Assembly: GCF_006716865.1 (NCBI RefSeq)
Contig: NZ_VFPT01000002.1
Coordinates: 180,354 to 244,353 of the forward strand
DNA length: 64,000 bases
Source: Roseinatronobacter monicus
Lineage (GTDB): Bacteria; Pseudomonadota; Alphaproteobacteria; Rhodobacterales; Rhodobacteraceae
Direction: 5' to 3'
Shown: positions 1 to 8,593 of the stretch, one piece after another
Numbering within the stretch: position 1 is the stretch's first letter
Layout: each line of letters opens with the position of its first letter
Made by a program: the position numbers and the translations under genes
Notes under the pieces: model-generated
What the model saw: only the letters and a program-made list of their open reading frames with translations
What the model was told of the DNA's origin: nothing
Databases searched by the model: none

Positions 1-341
1 TACCCATAGGAAGTATACCGCTCTGGTGCCATTCGATCACCGGCTCAAGGAATTCAACGACCACCAGCTCTTTCACCGCTGCATGTTCCAGCACGGCCTG
101 TGCGGTATATCCAAGCCCGAGCCCACCAACCAACACATCGAGAGAGGTGCCCTGACACGCTGAAACCCCGAGCCGGGCCAGCGCGATCTCTGACGCCGTA
201 AAATAGCTGGTCATCAGGAATTCGTCGCCAAGCTTTATCTCGAAGACATCCATACCGAGCCTCAGGTCATGTCTGCGTCGAAGGCTGAGCGCGCCAATCT
301 GTGTAACGGAGTAGTCGAGTTCTTCAAAAAATTGGCTCATG
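1..341 (-). CDS. Spermidine synthase-like protein, 5' part (3' end outside window)
   Basis: The minus-strand frame opens at an ATG at 341 and is still open at base 1, giving 113 residues of N-terminal sequence. About residues 67-95 hold VLVGGLGLGYTAQAVL followed by LVVVEFLEPVIEWH, the glycine-rich SAM-type nucleotide loop and acidic strand typical of spermine/spermidine synthase-like Rossmann proteins. The family transfers aminopropyl groups or acts as generic SAM-dependent enzymes. The catalytic part lies outside the window, so polyamine specificity cannot be judged. It stands alone next to a Tn3-type transposon with no visible operon partner. Confidence 0.72.
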
Positions 342-839
342 AGAATAGCCCGCGGGCCTTGCCACCTTTCCTGTAAGTCTATCAGGGGTAGGTTGAAAGT
401 ACATGTAAAAAGTTCACACTCGGTCGATAGTGCTGTTGCTCGAACAGTGCTTGATCACGTACCGCTGTGTCGCCGACAGGGCTGCACCCCGGTTTTGAAC
501 CTGTTTTTTATGGGCAATCGGCTGATATTTGAAACACCTGCCTCGGGGAGGAGTGTCAGGCGCGCAATCGCGTTTTCTGAAAAGACGTAATCGAGAGGGC
601 AACAGTGAACGCTCACCATCATGCTGCAGGTCTGGTTTTGGCAAGCTCGGCCAGATTGCGTCGTCCACAAATGTTTTCCTTTCTGGACATCACAGCGCTA
701 TCGCCTAAGGCATTAAATATAAACATCTTTTTAAAAGCCTACGGCTGACCCTTTTTTGGACACTCATGATCATGCCCCTGATCCGTGCGCCAAAGCGAGC
801 TGTGCAGAGCACAAACCATCACACTTCGACACGCCACAG
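342..839. other. Gene-free stretch left of the Tn3-family transposon
   Basis: No convincing gene, RNA or repeat was found in these roughly 500 bases. The short open frames have no recognisable sequence and overlap each other on both strands. Bases 700-740 are AT-rich. The stretch ends at the left inverted repeat of the Tn3-family element. Confidence 0.5.
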
Positions 840-877
840 TGGGTTCATACCAACAAAGGTACGTAACCCACCACAGG
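840..877 (+). repeat. Tn3-family left inverted repeat
   Basis: This 38-bp end matches the right repeat except at positions 1, 6 and 10 of the repeat. It begins TGGGTTCATA where the right end reads GGGGTCCATC. A changed outermost base could weaken transposase recognition. Confidence 0.85.
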
Positions 878-944
878 AATTTCTGCGTTGACCTGCATTC
901 ATGCGCTTTTCGTTGATTTTGGTCCTCCTGTTTTCACTTCATTT

Positions 945-1801
945 CTACGCTGCTTTTTTCGGGGGCAGGATACCGAGCGTGTCGCGGAGCTTTTCTTCTG
1001 AGAAGTCGTACTCGCCGAGCATGTTGATGTGAGCCCATGACATGGGGGAGTGGGCTGCAATCAGGCGCAGCAGAATTTCCCTGGCCCCGACGTCCGGTGC
1101 CTTTTCGACCTGTCTGGTGAGGTAAAGATAATTCCAGCAGATGATGGAGTTCCGGATCAGCCGGTTACAGCCCTCTGCGATCTCCTGTTCTTCCTTTTCG
1201 GTCTGGGTGTATTCGCGTGGGTTTCCGACTGCCACAGCGCGGGTGAAACGGTTGGCGAGTTCGACCTTGTTGAGCTGTTTTTCGATGGCCTGTCGGAGCG
1301 CCAGCCCATCGACATAGCGCAGAATGAAGAGGGATTTGATGATCTGCCCAAAGGCTTTCAGGGTCTGGTATAAGGCATGCTGGCGCGAGTAGGAATTCAG
1401 CCGCCGGAAAATATCGGAGGCGGTGTTTTCCTTGAGTTTGATGGTGGCCACGAGGCGCAGAAGATCATCCCAGTTGTCGCGAATGGCGTCCTCATTGATG
1501 GTCTTGTCCGGTCGGATGACCCAGTCGGGATCGGCCTGGTTTTTTGGTTTGAAGATATAGAGGGTCTGTTTGCCGATGCCTTTGATACGTGGGGCAAATG
1601 AAAACCCAAGCAGATGGGTCAGCCCGAAGACAGCTTCCGTGTACCCATGGCTGTCGGTGGAATGAATATCGCTTTTCACGACGTCGTTGTGCATGAGCCC
1701 GTCGATCACATAGGCGCTTTCGCGATCTGCGGCGCTGATCATCAAGGAATGCCAGAGGAAGTTGCGCTCGTCGACAAAGGTGTAGGCGCTGACCCCCTGA
1801 C
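945..1801 (-). pseudogene. tnpA: Tn3-family transposase TnpA, C-terminal portion
   Basis: This is the C-terminal end of the split transposase, starting VSAYTFVDERN at the insertion junction and ending at a TAG at 945-947. It carries the conserved catalytic-region segment DIHSTDSHGYTEAVF and a terminal GEYDFSEEKL region typical of Tn3 transposases. Without the N-terminal portion it should not act. A later ATG at 1745 could start a 266-residue fragment, but there is no sign that it is functional. Confidence 0.88.
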
Positions 1802-3204
1802 GAGCTATGCGGGAATTTGGGTGATGGCATGAATTGAAAGGCGGCGTATTGTGGCGGGTGTCAAAGCCAGCCAGAACCTCACGAGGAGCAATACGCCTAT
1901 GAAGAACGATACAACCATTCTACCGTTTCGCCAATCAGAAACTATCGTCGACCCGCTGACAGAACTGGCACGGGAAGGCGCACGCCGGATGCTGGCGGAA
2001 GCGCTGAAAGCCGAAGCTGATGCATTTGTGGCCAGCTTTGCGGACGAGAAGCTGGACGATGGCCGCCAGCGGATCGTCCGCCATGGACTTGGCCCTGAAC
2101 GTCAGATCCAGACGGGCATTGGCGCTCTGAATGTGCAGCGCCCCAAAGTGCGTGACCGGATGGCGGCACTCGATCCTGCGCAAAAGATCCGCTTCACCTC
2201 GAATATACTGCCGAAATGGGCGCGCCGCTCGGTCAGCTTGGACGCGCTGTTGCCCGTTCTCTACCTGAAGGGCATTTCCACGGGCGATTTCCAGGAAGCG
2301 CTGTCAGCCATTATGGGCCGAGCTATGCACCCAACCTGTCTCCGAGTGTCATATCCCGCCTGACCGCAGGTTGGCAGGCAGAATATGATGCCTGGGCGCG
2401 GCGTGATTTGTCTGCGCGCAATTACGTCTACATATGGGCAGATGGCGTCTATCTGCAGGCGCGCATGGAAGAAAATGCCGAATGCATGCTGGTGATCATC
2501 GGAGCCACACCGGAGGGCAAGAAGGAACTGATCGGCTTTCAGGTTGGGCTTCGGGAAAGCTCGCAGAGCTGGCATGAATTGCTGAGCGATCTCAAGGCTC
2601 GGGGCCTGTCTGTCGCCCCCAAGATCGCGGTGGGCGATGGCGCCTTGGGGTTCTGGAATGCATTGGACAAGGCATTTGGCAGCACGAAGCACCAGCGCTG
2701 CTGGGTTCATAAGGTGAAGAATGTGCTGAACTGTTTTCCCAAGCAGATGGCCGCAGCCGTGAAATCTGATCTCGATGATATCCAGCATGCCGCTACGAAA
2801 GCGGAAGCGAAGGCCGCAATGGATCTGTTCAGTGAGAAATATAAGCAGAAATACGAAAAAGGCGTGAATTGCCTGACCAAGGACAGTGACGCCTTGCTGG
2901 CTTTCTTCGACTTCCCGGCTGATCACTGGGGCCATCTGCGCACGACGAACCCCATTGAGAGCGTCTTCGCCACGGTTCGGCACAGAACGGTTCGCACAAA
3001 GGGTGCGCTCTCGCAAAAGACCGCGAAACTGATGGTCTTTACCCTCATTCAGGCCGCGTCCAAGAAATGGTTGCGCCTCAATGGCAGAAATCAGTTGCCA
3101 AAAGTCATCGAAGGAATCACATTCAACGACGGCGTCGAAGTGATTTTTGACGCACCAAGCCGCGCCGCCTGAAAATGCGCGTCACCCAAATTCAAGCATA
3201 GCTC
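1802..3204 (+). mobile_element. IS256-family insertion sequence inside tnpA
   Basis: The 1403-bp element has related ends: GAGCTATGC followed by GAATTTGGGTGA on the left, and GAGCTATGCTTGAATTTGGG read inward from the right. It is flanked by a perfect 9-bp direct repeat CCCCCTGAC at 1793-1801 and 3205-3213. IS256-family elements generate 8-9 bp duplications. The clean duplication and the restorable tnpA frame suggest a fairly recent insertion. Confidence 0.9.
1899..3172 (+). pseudogene. IS256-family (Mutator-type) transposase, frameshifted
   Basis: The first part starts at the ATG at 1899, preceded by GAGGAG, and reads in one frame to about 2315. The second part continues in the -1 frame with APNLSPSVISRL, IWADGVYLQAR, the catalytic-region segment GDGALGFWNAL, HQRCWVHKVKNVL and TNPIESVFATVRHRT. 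These are standard IS256 transposase landmarks. The junction sequence TTATGGGCCGAGC would read GPSYAPNLSP if one C were added, so a single-base deletion is the simplest explanation. There is no A-rich slippery heptamer, so programmed frameshifting is less likely. Confidence 0.85.
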
Positions 3205-5371
3205 CCCCCTGACCTTGCCCGAAGTACTTGAATGATCGGCTGGCATGCAGGCTGTCGCCGCGCACCACGAACTTTTGACCGTCACTTGCGGTATGGAGCT
3301 GATCCCGTGTTTGGCGATAAAGATTCGGCAACTCCATTTCATCCATGGCCTTGAGCACGGCATCATTGGCCGCCCGGATGTTTTCCAGTGAGAAGCGCCA
3401 ATTCACGGTGTGATCCAGTTCGCTTTCTGTGACGCTGGACGATATCCTTGCCATCTTGCGCACGCCGATCCCGCAGCCCAGTCCCATGATCCCAGCCAGC
3501 AACGCGGGATGCGATGTAGCCTGTCGTACATGGGTTTGCTGCCAGTGTTTGAATGATTGCAGCATGCTGCAGTGATTGTTGACGGTCTCCAGCACCTGCG
3601 CGAGTGTCACGTCATGGCGCTGCGGAAAAAGATCGCCCAATGGATCAGTGTCGCGGGCATCAAGCGCCGGGGTGGCAATGTGGAATGTACCGTCTTTGCG
3701 CAGTTTGAGATGGGGATTACCCGCCGCGCGATCGTTGGTTGCTTTGTATTGTTCCGTGAGTGCCGCATTCAGCCTCGCCAGAATGGGTTCAGGAGCAGCA
3801 AACTCCGTTAGACCTGCGCGTTCCAACAGCCGGGCCTTTTCCCGGTGCCAGCGGTTCTTGTCGATCAGATAGGCGTCCATGGGCCGGTATTTGTACGAGC
3901 GTTCGACATTCAGATCACCGGACTTGATAGCAGCGGTGACTGCCTGAAACAGAAATACCTTGTAGAGCGATACCCGGAAAGAGCCATCACCTCGCATAAC
4001 AGCCGCCCGCTGTTCAGCGTCGAGAAAACCCATTGGCGCGTGGTTGGCGGACAAATCCCCATCGTTTCTGAAGTGATCAACCGCCTCCAGCAACGCTGCC
4101 GCCCGACTGGATGGCATAAAGGTGAGTGCCCGCAGCAAGGGGCTGAGGCGATTTTGCAGCTTCACAGATCGCGCTTCCAGAATGTCATGCCAACCGGCTT
4201 CACCGGTAGTTGCAGCCAGATCATCCTTGAGCCGGCTGAAATCGTCTGTCTTGCCTTGATCGAGAAGGGCCTGCGTTGCAGTGATCTTTTCTGCGTCTGA
4301 CAGGTTGGCAGCGGCCATGACGCTGCGGATATCCCGCAGAACACCGAAGACGGCTCTCTCCAGACCCTCAATGACAATGCCGATCTGCCGCTGCTGATCC
4401 TTGCGTTCTTGCACCAGGGCTTCCTGATAGTCCCGAGAAGCCGCTGACTTGAACGACGCCATCACGCTGAACCAGAGATCGATTATGTTATCCTGACAGC
4501 GATAGAACTGATGGGCGACAAAGGCGGCTGCATGGATGTGACGGTCGTTTCGCTCCCGGCGCTGCATCTGGAAGATTTCCGATCGCAGGACACTGCCTGC
4601 AAAATACCGGATACCGGCTGTGCCAAGGTCAAGTATTGAGAGAACGGCGTCCAGCCGATCATGCAACTCTGACAGGACCTCGAAATCGGCCACGGCCTCT
4701 TTGATTCTTGAGGGGCTGGTCGATTGTGACAGTTTCTTCAGAAGGGTCAGGCGATACCGGTTCTGATCGTCAGGAGCCGTGAACAGATCATCGAGCAGGT
4801 GCCGCGCTTCGGCGGGTAACTGACTGTCCATCAATGCAATCAGCTCTGCTTTGCGATCATGCAGACCGGCGCGGATTAGATCATTCAGCCGATAGGCGGA
4901 TGGCACCTGCACACGGTGCTGGATCAAGAAGTCCACGCAGCGATCAAAGATCAGACGCGGCTTGAGATGCATCCGTGCCATTGTCGCGACCTCGGTAGCG
5001 AGGGCATAGCTCGCACTTTGATCAAACGGCGCAAACCCATGGAAATCCAGAATTTGACGTTGGTGACGCAGGCGGGTTGTCTCCGTATATTGGGTCGGTT
5101 CAAATGCGCTTTGGGGCAATTTCAACTGGTGTATTGCTGCTGCAATGTCACGGTCGCGAAAATCCTGGGGCTGATAAAACCGCTTTGTGGCTTTGAAATA
5201 CCCACACATCAGCAGGAAGCGGATCTGACTATCAGGCGTGCGCAGGCCCTTTGCGATATCCATCAGCCCTTTGGGGAGAGTCAGGAACTGCTTGCGTTCC
5301 TTGTGATCAAAGACGGGTGGTTGATCAAACGCGTATTGTTCAATGGCGGTAAGAATCCGCATTCTGGCCAT
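3205..5371 (-). pseudogene. tnpA: Tn3-family transposase TnpA, N-terminal portion
   Basis: This encodes the first roughly 720 residues of a Tn3-type DDE transposase, which cuts and joins the transposon ends during replicative transposition. The start at 5371 is chosen because the product then begins MARMRILTAIEQ, the usual start of this family, with GGAGTG just upstream. An upstream ATG at 5458 would add 29 unusual residues. The frame runs to FGQGQG and is then cut by the IS256-family insertion at 3204. Removing the IS and one 9-bp duplication joins it in frame to 945-1792, giving 1004 residues. The gene was therefore intact when the IS landed. Confidence 0.88.
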
Positions 5372-5531
5372 GGTCACTCCAAAAAACTGATGTTCTGAAA
5401 ACCGTCGTTTTGGGAATGCCAACACGTCAGAATGCAAAACGGGATTAAAGCTAGTCAATCATACACAGTTTCCTTGTTCTGAAACACGAGTTCCGATACG
5501 GTTGTGTAAATAGGTTTTAAGAACAAATATC
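5372..5531. promoter_or_regulatory. tnpA/tnpR intergenic region, probable res site and divergent promoters
   Basis: In Tn3-family elements with this divergent layout, the resolvase binds a three-part res site between tnpA and tnpR, which also holds both promoters. The AT-rich segment 5455-5530 with imperfect dyads is the likely place. The individual subsites were not resolved by eye. Confidence 0.5.
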
Positions 5532-6134
5532 ATGCTCATCGGATACGCTCGTGTCTCAACCATGGATCAGAACCCTGCTTTGCAAATGGATGCATTGCAG
5601 GCTGCGGGTTGTGAAAAAATCTACATAGAGAAAGCATCCGGCTCTCACCGGGAACGTCCCCAACTCAAAGCAGCCCTCGAATATCTACGGGAAGGCGACA
5701 CTCTGGTTGTGTGGAAATTATCGCGTTTGGCGCGATCCCTGACGCAAGTCATCAAAACCGCCGCAGATATCGCGGAACGTGGCATCGCATTGAAAGTGCT
5801 TACCAAAAATATAGATACCAGCACACCCGAAGGTCGGTTGTTCTTCCACATGACCGCTGCTTTTGATGAATTTCAACGGGAACTGATTGTCGAAAATACC
5901 CGTGCCGGTCTTAAGGCTGCTGCAAAACGTGGGCGACGGGGTGGACGGCCAAGGGCTATGAATGAGCAAACCATCAAACATGCCGAGGCAATGCTCAAAG
6001 ACACTGAAAACTACCCGTTCATCGGAGATGTAATCGATCAGCTCAAGATCGGACGAACAGCGTTCTACAGATACTTCCCAACAGATCGCATCAAACAGCT
6101 ACGCGCGGACCATGCCGAAGTCCACCAAACGTAG
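5532..6134 (+). CDS. tnpR: Tn3-family serine resolvase TnpR
   Basis: This 200-residue serine recombinase resolves transposition cointegrates. It begins MLIGYARVSTMDQNPALQ with the catalytic serine in YARVST. It continues with WKLSRLARSLTQ, STPEGRLFFHMTAAFDEFQRE and a C-terminal helix-turn-helix region IGRTAFYRYFP. The length fits the roughly 185-205 residues usual for TnpR. It is divergent from tnpA and ends just inside the right inverted repeat. The frame is intact, so resolution functions could still operate although tnpA is broken. Confidence 0.93.
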   Translation: MLIGYARVSTMDQNPALQMDALQAAGCEKIYIEKASGSHRERPQLKAALEYLREGDTLVVWKLSRLARSLTQVIKTAADIAERGIALKVLTKNIDTSTPEGRLFFHMTAAFDEFQRELIVENTRAGLKAAAKRGRRGGRPRAMNEQTIKHAEAMLKDTENYPFIGDVIDQLKIGRTAFYRYFPTDRIKQLRADHAEVHQT

Positions 6135-6606
6135 TTAAATCCTGTGGTGGGTTACGTACCTTTGTTGGGATGGACCCCGCGTGTAGCTTATCCGGGCTCG
6201 CGGGCTGATCTGTGACCAGGGTGCTGATATCGAGCAGAACATAGCCCATCCGGTCACTGCCGACATAAATCGCGTGGCCATACCGCCCGTCCGGCAGGTT
6301 AAAGGCAAAGCCGTGACCGGGTTTAATGCCGGTGCGCTTGGTGAATCTCTGGGACAGGATATCAAGCCCCTTGCCGACGCCCTCGGGGTCTTCGCCAAGC
6401 CATTCCCCATGCCCGTCATATTCGACACCATGCGCCGCGGCGAGGGCTTCGATCCTTAATATGGCGTCATCCAAGTCGTCTTCTGCGCCAAGCTCTTCGC
6501 GCAGAACAAGCCCGCCGCTGATGTCGCGGGTGGTCAGCCCATCGGGCAGGGCTGCGCGCAGGGCTTTGAGCTTTGCTCGCGTGCCGTAAAGGAAATGTTC
6601 AATCAT
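6091..6606 (-). pseudogene. RraB-domain protein with Imm26-like second domain, 3' end cut by Tn3-family transposon
   Basis: ATG at 6606 is preferred over a GTG at 6612 because GAGGA lies at a better distance. It overlaps the stop of the upstream membrane gene by 8 bases. Residues 1-80 resemble RraB, an inhibitor of RNase E, especially LDDAILRIEALAAAHGVEYD followed by GHGEWLGED. Residues 90-145, with GHGFAFNLPDGRYGHAIYVG, resemble Imm26-type immunity or accessory domains. The native sequence stops at about 6179. The last roughly 29 codons are read through the Tn3 inverted repeat into DNA opposite tnpR. The RraB match is by eye and moderately strong; the Imm26 match is weaker. Confidence 0.6.
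6141..6178 (-). repeat. Tn3-family right inverted repeat
   Basis: Read on the minus strand it begins GGGGTCCATCCCAACAAAGG, with the GGGG start typical of Tn3-family ends. It lies just after tnpR and inside the broken RraB-like gene, supplying the foreign C-terminal codons of that frame. Confidence 0.88.
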
Positions 6607-6955
6607 CTGCACTTATCCTCTCTTGAAACACGCGCACGGCATCCAGCCGCACGAAAACCCGCCCACCGTCAGTGCGGTGAAATGCCGCCAGACCACGCAG
6701 GGGCCATTGGTCATGATCGTCGGTCGTGACCATGCCGTGAAACGCCACGTTCTCAATGCTTTGCCCAGAGGACAAGAGAAGATCATACCGGCGGTCACGC
6801 CCGAACAGGTCACCCGCTTCTTGCAGCGTGACGCTGGCGGGCGTCCTGCCAATACGCGGCAGGAATTTGAAGAACAGGCTCAGGACCATGACCGCGCTGA
6901 TGCCGACCGTTGCGAAGATCAGCGCGTGGATCAGAAAATCAATTGTGTCTTGCAT
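6599..6955 (-). CDS. Small membrane-anchored protein of unknown function
   Basis: The 118-residue product has one strong N-terminal transmembrane segment, about residues 5-32 (DFLIHALIFATVGISAVMVL onward). A soluble C-terminal domain with several beta-like stretches follows, including VFVRLDAVRVFQ. The start at 6955 is chosen for the GGAGG five bases upstream. The gene sits 45 bp after rtcB and overlaps the RraB-like gene, so the three probably form one unit transcribed from the rtcB promoter. The family was not recognised. It may tether the locus products to the membrane, but that is only inference from the context. Confidence 0.65.
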   Translation of the reverse strand: MQDTIDFLIHALIFATVGISAVMVLSLFFKFLPRIGRTPASVTLQEAGDLFGRDRRYDLLLSSGQSIENVAFHGMVTTDDHDQWPLRGLAAFHRTDGGRVFVRLDAVRVFQERISADD

Positions 6956-6972
6956 CAATGCCTCCGCGCAAG

Positions 6973-6995
6973 CCCCCGCCCATGACAGGCGGGGG
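6973..6995 (-). other. GC-rich hairpin between rtcB and the downstream membrane gene
   Basis: CCCCCGCC and GGCGGGGG form a perfect 8-bp stem around a 7-base loop CATGACA. There is no T run on the minus strand after it. It looks like an mRNA processing or stability hairpin, or a weak attenuator, rather than a strong terminator. Confidence 0.5.
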
Positions 6996-7000
6996 GAATG

Positions 7001-8419
7001 TTACCGGCGCTGGCGTTTGCTCGCCCAGAAGGGCGGCACGTCACCGGCCATGATGCAGCCATAAGGCTCGATCATGTCGACCACATCGGCCAGCGCGTAG
7101 TCGCGGATCTGGTCAACAACCGCGCCCGCGCGCTTGTAGCTCGATGGTAGTTCGGACGCGTCCACCCCGCCGCAGTGGAAACGTACATCCAGCCCCTGCG
7201 TTTCAGCGGCCAGCGCCTGCGCGGGCGTTCTCTCGCCCATCCGGCGGCGATGCTCGGTGCGCGAGAAGTTGCGCCCCGCGCCATGCGGCGAGAAGCCCAG
7301 CCCATGCGCCGCATTGCGCCCCTTCACGACCAGCACCGGCTCGGCCATGTTCAAGGGCACCAGCGTCAGCCCCGTCGCATCTTCGGCATAGCTGTCCCAT
7401 GCTGGGGTTGCCCCCTTGGCGTGGTAGAACATGTCGCCGCGCTTGAAGACGAAGTTGTGCTCGTTCCAGATGCGGTCGCCTGACGTGGCACGCGTAGCCT
7501 CGACCACGGCCTGATGCAGCGCATTGTGGTTGGCCTTGGTCCAGCGGCGCAGCAGTTGCAGTGCGTCCCAATAGGCAATGCCCTCGTCACTATCCGCCGG
7601 AATCCACGCGTTCTGCTTCAGCGTCGCAGGCGAAAGCACCTTGCGGAACCGCTCGGCCACCTGCATGCCTGCCTTGTACAGCAAACCGCCCGGCCCACGC
7701 GAGCCGTGATGCGTGACCATCGCCACGCGCCCTGTCGCCTTTGAGCGCCCGATGAACAGGAAATGGTTCCCGTCGCCCTGCGTGCCCATATGAGCCTGTG
7801 CTGCGTGCAGCATGCGCTGGCTGTCCAGGAACGGATTGGCGCGAAACGCATCCAGCAGATCGAGCGAAACTGTGAAGCGTTTGCCCTGCGTCCGCCCACC
7901 GGGGCCGAAATGCGTGATCGCCTGCGCGGCATCAAGTGCTGCTTTCGGGTCCACCTCACCCAGATCGGTCATCATCACCGAACAGCAGATATCGGCGGAA
8001 TGCATGCCCGGATGGATCGCATTGCGCGCCGCCACCACGCCGCCAACAGGGATCGTGCCAACAGGCCCTGCCGGACAGGCATCGGGCATGATCGCGCCCG
8101 CCGTGACCGTGGGCGTGCGCATCACAGCGGCCATGGTTTCCAGAACCTTGGCGATATTGTCCTGCTCATCGCCATTCTCGGCGCGGATATTGATATGAAG
8201 GGCCACATCGCCTGCGTTTTGCAGCGCCAGCGGCTCGGGGTCAGGGGGTGGCAGATCAGCGGTCAGCATCGCGCGGATGTCGGCGAGGCAAAGCCCGCTG
8301 GCCTGCGCAGCCTTGGCGCGCTCCAGCAGGGCAGGAAATTGCGGGCCAGGCTTGTGGCCCCAGTCGATCAACTCTGTGCCTGTAACGGCAGTGTCAGGTA
8401 TTGTGGCAGCGCTCGACAT
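7001..8419 (-). CDS. rtcB: RtcB-family RNA ligase
   Basis: The 472-residue protein belongs to the RtcB family, which joins RNA 2',3'-cyclic phosphate or 3'-phosphate ends to 5'-OH ends using GTP and manganese. Landmarks in order are MPDACPAGPVGTIPVGG, HSADICCSVMM (metal-binding Cys region), GTQGDGNHFLFIG, THHGSRGPGG, HNFVFKRGDM and SPHGAGRNFSRTEHRR, with the histidine expected to carry GMP. It ends SSYKRAGAVVDQI. It is divergent from rtcR, the classical arrangement, with 174 bp between them. Two small genes follow on the same strand. No RtcA cyclase is present. Confidence 0.93.
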   Translation of the reverse strand: MSSAATIPDTAVTGTELIDWGHKPGPQFPALLERAKAAQASGLCLADIRAMLTADLPPPDPEPLALQNAGDVALHINIRAENGDEQDNIAKVLETMAAVMRTPTVTAGAIMPDACPAGPVGTIPVGGVVAARNAIHPGMHSADICCSVMMTDLGEVDPKAALDAAQAITHFGPGGRTQGKRFTVSLDLLDAFRANPFLDSQRMLHAAQAHMGTQGDGNHFLFIGRSKATGRVAMVTHHGSRGPGGLLYKAGMQVAERFRKVLSPATLKQNAWIPADSDEGIAYWDALQLLRRWTKANHNALHQAVVEATRATSGDRIWNEHNFVFKRGDMFYHAKGATPAWDSYAEDATGLTLVPLNMAEPVLVVKGRNAAHGLGFSPHGAGRNFSRTEHRRRMGERTPAQALAAETQGLDVRFHCGGVDASELPSSYKRAGAVVDQIRDYALADVVDMIEPYGCIMAGDVPPFWASKRQRR

Positions 8420-8546
8420 CTGGAGACTCCTTCTTTGTGCTCATCCAGATAAAAGGGCGCTCCACGCGACACAAGAAAAGCAAGAAAATCACGCAAATAT
8501 ATGATATTGTTTACATAAATCTTGAATTGCAGGAATTCGCCTCGTT

Positions 8547-8567
8547 CGCTACTATCCCATAGTAGCG
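8547..8567. promoter_or_regulatory. Perfect dyad in the rtcR-rtcB intergenic region
   Basis: CGCTACTAT and ATAGTAGCG are perfect 9-bp inverted arms around CCC, 27 bp before the rtcR start. No convincing -24/-12 sigma-54 promoter (GG and GC spaced 10 bp) was seen for rtcB. This dyad is the best candidate operator shared by the two divergent genes. Confidence 0.6.
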
Positions 8568-8593
8568 TATTTTATAACTTTGGATAACACATC

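Larger units (their letters stand above)
840..6178. mobile_element. Tn3-family transposon, interrupted by an IS256-family element
   Basis: The unit is bounded by 38-bp inverted repeats at 840-877 and 6141-6178, which share the core CCAACAAAGGTACGTAACCC. Inside are a divergent tnpA (minus) and tnpR resolvase (plus) separated by about 160 bp, the classic Tn3/Tn21-type arrangement, with no passenger genes. The bases outside the repeats (CACAG left, GCGTG right) are not a 5-bp target duplication. The left repeat also has three mismatches to the right one. The present flanks therefore probably were joined by later deletion or recombination rather than by one insertion. Confidence 0.9.

Noticed and set aside
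2290..2330. Programmed frameshift in the IS256-family transposase
   Set aside because: No A-rich slippery heptamer is present. One added C restores the family sequence exactly, so a deletion is simpler.
7072..8452. Long open frames opposite rtcB
   Set aside because: They are antisense shadows of a GC-rich gene with low-complexity Arg/Ala/Pro composition and no family character.
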